Below, piece after piece: positions 63,328 to 64,000 of a stretch of DNA of 64,000 nucleotides. The first letter of the stretch is position 1. Each line of letters begins with the position of its first letter. The DNA lies in NCBI GenBank assembly GCA_032191485.1, contig JAVDOI010000019.1, positions 12,231,418-12,295,417 of the forward strand. Direction: 5' to 3'. The notes under the pieces were generated by a model. It worked only from the letters and a program-made list of their open reading frames with translations, was not told the origin of the DNA and searched no databases. The translations under genes and the position numbers were made by a program. The DNA comes from Leptoclinus maculatus. Taxonomy: Eukaryota; Chordata; Actinopteri; Perciformes; Stichaeidae.

Positions 63328-63574
63328 CTGGCAGTTAACGTTTAAATGGCCTAATTAAACCAAAGAGTTATTAGGTAATCCGTGATTAAATCAGACCTGC
63401 TTCATGAGCGGTGGGCCTAAAGATGTCCTTTTAGCAGGATAAACGTAAATCTGACTTTTTTTATTCAACTATTAAATGCATTTAATTCTCTTTTGCAACA
63501 TATTCAGTGATGTTATTCCCTTTACCATCATATATGTTTTAATACAACGGACCATGACCTCAGATCCTTTATGT

Positions 63575-63700
63575 CCTCCTGACTTCAAAATGTTAGTATT
63601 ATTGACAAAACGTACTTTAAGTGTCAAAAGTAAAAGTACTCATCGTGCAGAATGGCTTCTTTGTTTTATCATTAGTCTATAGATTATTAGTCTGTCGCTA
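63575..63700. repeat. Dispersed repeat fragment ('AAAAGTACTCAT' type)
   Basis: AAAAGTAAAAGTACTCATCG followed by GCAGAATGGCTTC and a TTAGTCTATAGATTATTAG tail. Same family as 52232-52440 by motif. Confidence 0.45.
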
Positions 63701-64000
63701 GAACAGCTCAGTGGCTTCTCATTTAAAATAAGGTATCGAGCGTGGAGGCACCGCTCTCTGGATCGTGTAAACATAAAAGAAAATAATCCCATGCCATGTT
63801 GCTGTGGCTGTTAAATCTGCCAAATGGCACCCGCTGACAACAGATCCCAGCTTCAGATACTTCAAGTGTTGTGAGAATGATTCAGTCTTTTTTTGCGGCG
63901 CCGTCCTATGAGGGCGAGCTAGGGTGTCATAAAGCTGTTAAGGAACAAATGAATCCAGTTTCACACGTCGCGTCTTTGTGCTCGACACAGCGAGGCGAGT

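Overview
The window is nuclear DNA from a teleost fish, probably a percomorph. The basis is compact spliced genes with GT-AG introns, long dinucleotide microsatellites, and several dispersed repeat families of the type common in spiny-rayed fishes. There is no bacterial gene organisation. I found no tRNA, rRNA, CRISPR array, or transposase or reverse-transcriptase reading frame. All coding calls come from joining exons by eye; nothing was aligned or searched.

Left third (1-18130). The last two coding exons of a synaptotagmin of the SYT1/SYT2 class lie at 6210-6343 and 9194-9400 on the + strand. A large intron fills 1-6209. The 3' UTR is probably about 3.8 kb and ends near an AATAAA at 13201. 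A complete NADH-cytochrome b5 reductase gene follows on the + strand (nine coding exons, 14982-17622, 299 residues). It has ETS-like sites upstream and an ATTAAA near 18115.

Middle (18131-about 38000). A complete liprin-beta gene runs on the - strand, with 24 coding exons from ATG at 31796 to TGA at 19024 and 892 residues. It has an N-terminal coiled coil and three C-terminal SAM domains. It is tail to tail with the reductase gene. As I recall the human map, PPFIBP2 and CYB5R2 are convergent neighbours at 11p15.4, so I read the pair as ppfibp2 and cyb5r2. The synaptotagmin is not of the SYT9 type found near this pair in human.

Right part (about 38000-64000). This is gene-poor. It holds an A/T-rich nested inverted-repeat element (40402-41987), a perfect 30-bp hairpin (42264-42328), two copies of one dispersed repeat (43826-44200 and 60796-61290), G-runs, microsatellites, and AT-rich blocks that look like conserved noncoding elements. 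The main unexplained item is an 11-copy, 39-bp tandem array at 57353-57772. It is embedded in a - strand open frame that looks like the terminal coding exon of an unrecognised gene. Two weaker - strand exon candidates lie at 61671-61733 and 63214-63327.

The synaptotagmin (Ca2+ sensor of vesicle fusion) and the liprin (cortical and synaptic scaffold) could both act at the presynaptic membrane, but nothing here shows that they work together. The reductase is a general lipid and heme redox enzyme.
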